Origin: JACJWR01 sp964627505
GTDB lineage: Bacteria > Actinomycetota > Actinomycetes > S36-B12 > UBA10799
DNA length: 5,637 nt
Assembly (NCBI GenBank): GCA_964627505.1
Contig: CAZVKB010000154.1
Span: 1-5,637 of the forward strand
Direction: 5' to 3'
The position numbers and the translations under genes are program-made. Shown piece after piece: positions 5,597 to 5,637 of this stretch (positions are counted from its first letter, which is position 1; each line of letters begins with the position of its first letter). The notes under the pieces were generated by a model. It saw only the letters and a program-made list of their open reading frames with translations. It did not search any database and was not told the origin of the DNA.

Positions 5597-5637
5597 CTAG
5601 TTGAGTGTGTGGGTGGTGTGGCCGGTGGTTTGGTTCC
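5597..5637 (-). CDS. Possible last codons of a minus-strand gene entering from the right
   Basis: From the window edge a minus-strand frame reads NQTTGHTTHTLN and stops at a TAG (5597-5599). Almost every codon ends in C (AAC, ACC, GGC, CAC), as expected of a high-GC actinobacterial gene and unlike the DNA to its left. A GGGT/ACCC hairpin lies 25 bases past the stop but has no T-run. Twelve codons are too few to name a family, and a low-complexity non-coding tract is possible. Confidence 0.2.
   Translation of the reverse strand, partial: NQTTGHTTHTLN

Larger units (their letters stand above)
5271..5637. other. Upstream region of the GT-C-like gene, no defensible complete gene
   Basis: This stretch should carry the promoter of the GT-C-like gene, but I see no convincing -35/-10 pair. 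Minus-strand TTTAGC and TAATAG, 17 bases apart and ending about 30 bases before the TTG, are a weak candidate. A 40-codon minus-strand ORF (5420-5542, MNRMRVVVEWLAYCDRP...) lacks a good ribosome binding site and a family match. A short hairpin, GGGT/ACCC, lies at 5557-5571. The last 57 bases are strongly G/T-biased on the plus strand (49 of 57). Confidence 0.4.

Overview
The window looks like chromosomal DNA of a high-GC Gram-positive bacterium (Actinomycetota). The reasons are GTG and TTG starts, G/C-rich wobble positions in two of the genes, and a secreted protease carrying LGFP repeats, a module typical of actinobacterial cell-envelope proteins. The genus cannot be settled from the sequence. 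A Micrococcales-like organism is a guess.

Layout: (1) 1-1646, minus strand: a secreted subtilisin-like (S8) serine protease with a signal peptide, propeptide, complete Asp/His/Ser triad and at least two C-terminal LGFP repeats. Its C-terminus lies beyond base 1. (2) 1647-2086: a divergent intergenic region of about 440 bp with no convincing gene but three clear inverted repeats. One of these offers two mutually exclusive pairings. (3) 2090-2296, plus strand: an unrecognised 68-codon ORF whose stop overlaps, as GTGA, the start of (4) 2293-3576, plus strand: a polytopic membrane protein resembling Wzx-type oligosaccharide flippases of the MOP superfamily. (5) 3577-3689: a convergent intergenic gap with imperfect hairpins. 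(6) 3690-5270, minus strand: a 526-residue multi-pass protein with a TTG start that resembles GT-C-type membrane glycosyltransferases, encoded by visibly more A/T-rich DNA than the flippase. (7) 5271-5637: upstream DNA with no gene I can defend, ending in a C/A-rich (minus-strand) segment that may be the last codons of another minus-strand gene.

Taken together, the flippase and the GT-C-like protein suggest the edge of a surface-glycan locus: sugars transferred outside the membrane and lipid-linked oligosaccharide exported. It lies next to a secreted protease whose LGFP repeats probably hold it at the cell wall. The two glycan genes converge, so they are separate transcription units. I see no CRISPR array, tRNA, rRNA, recognisable insertion sequence or defence gene. 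Nothing here amounts to a clearly new system. The best leads are the structured divergent intergenic region, the small coupled ORF, and the compositional jump inside the protease gene.
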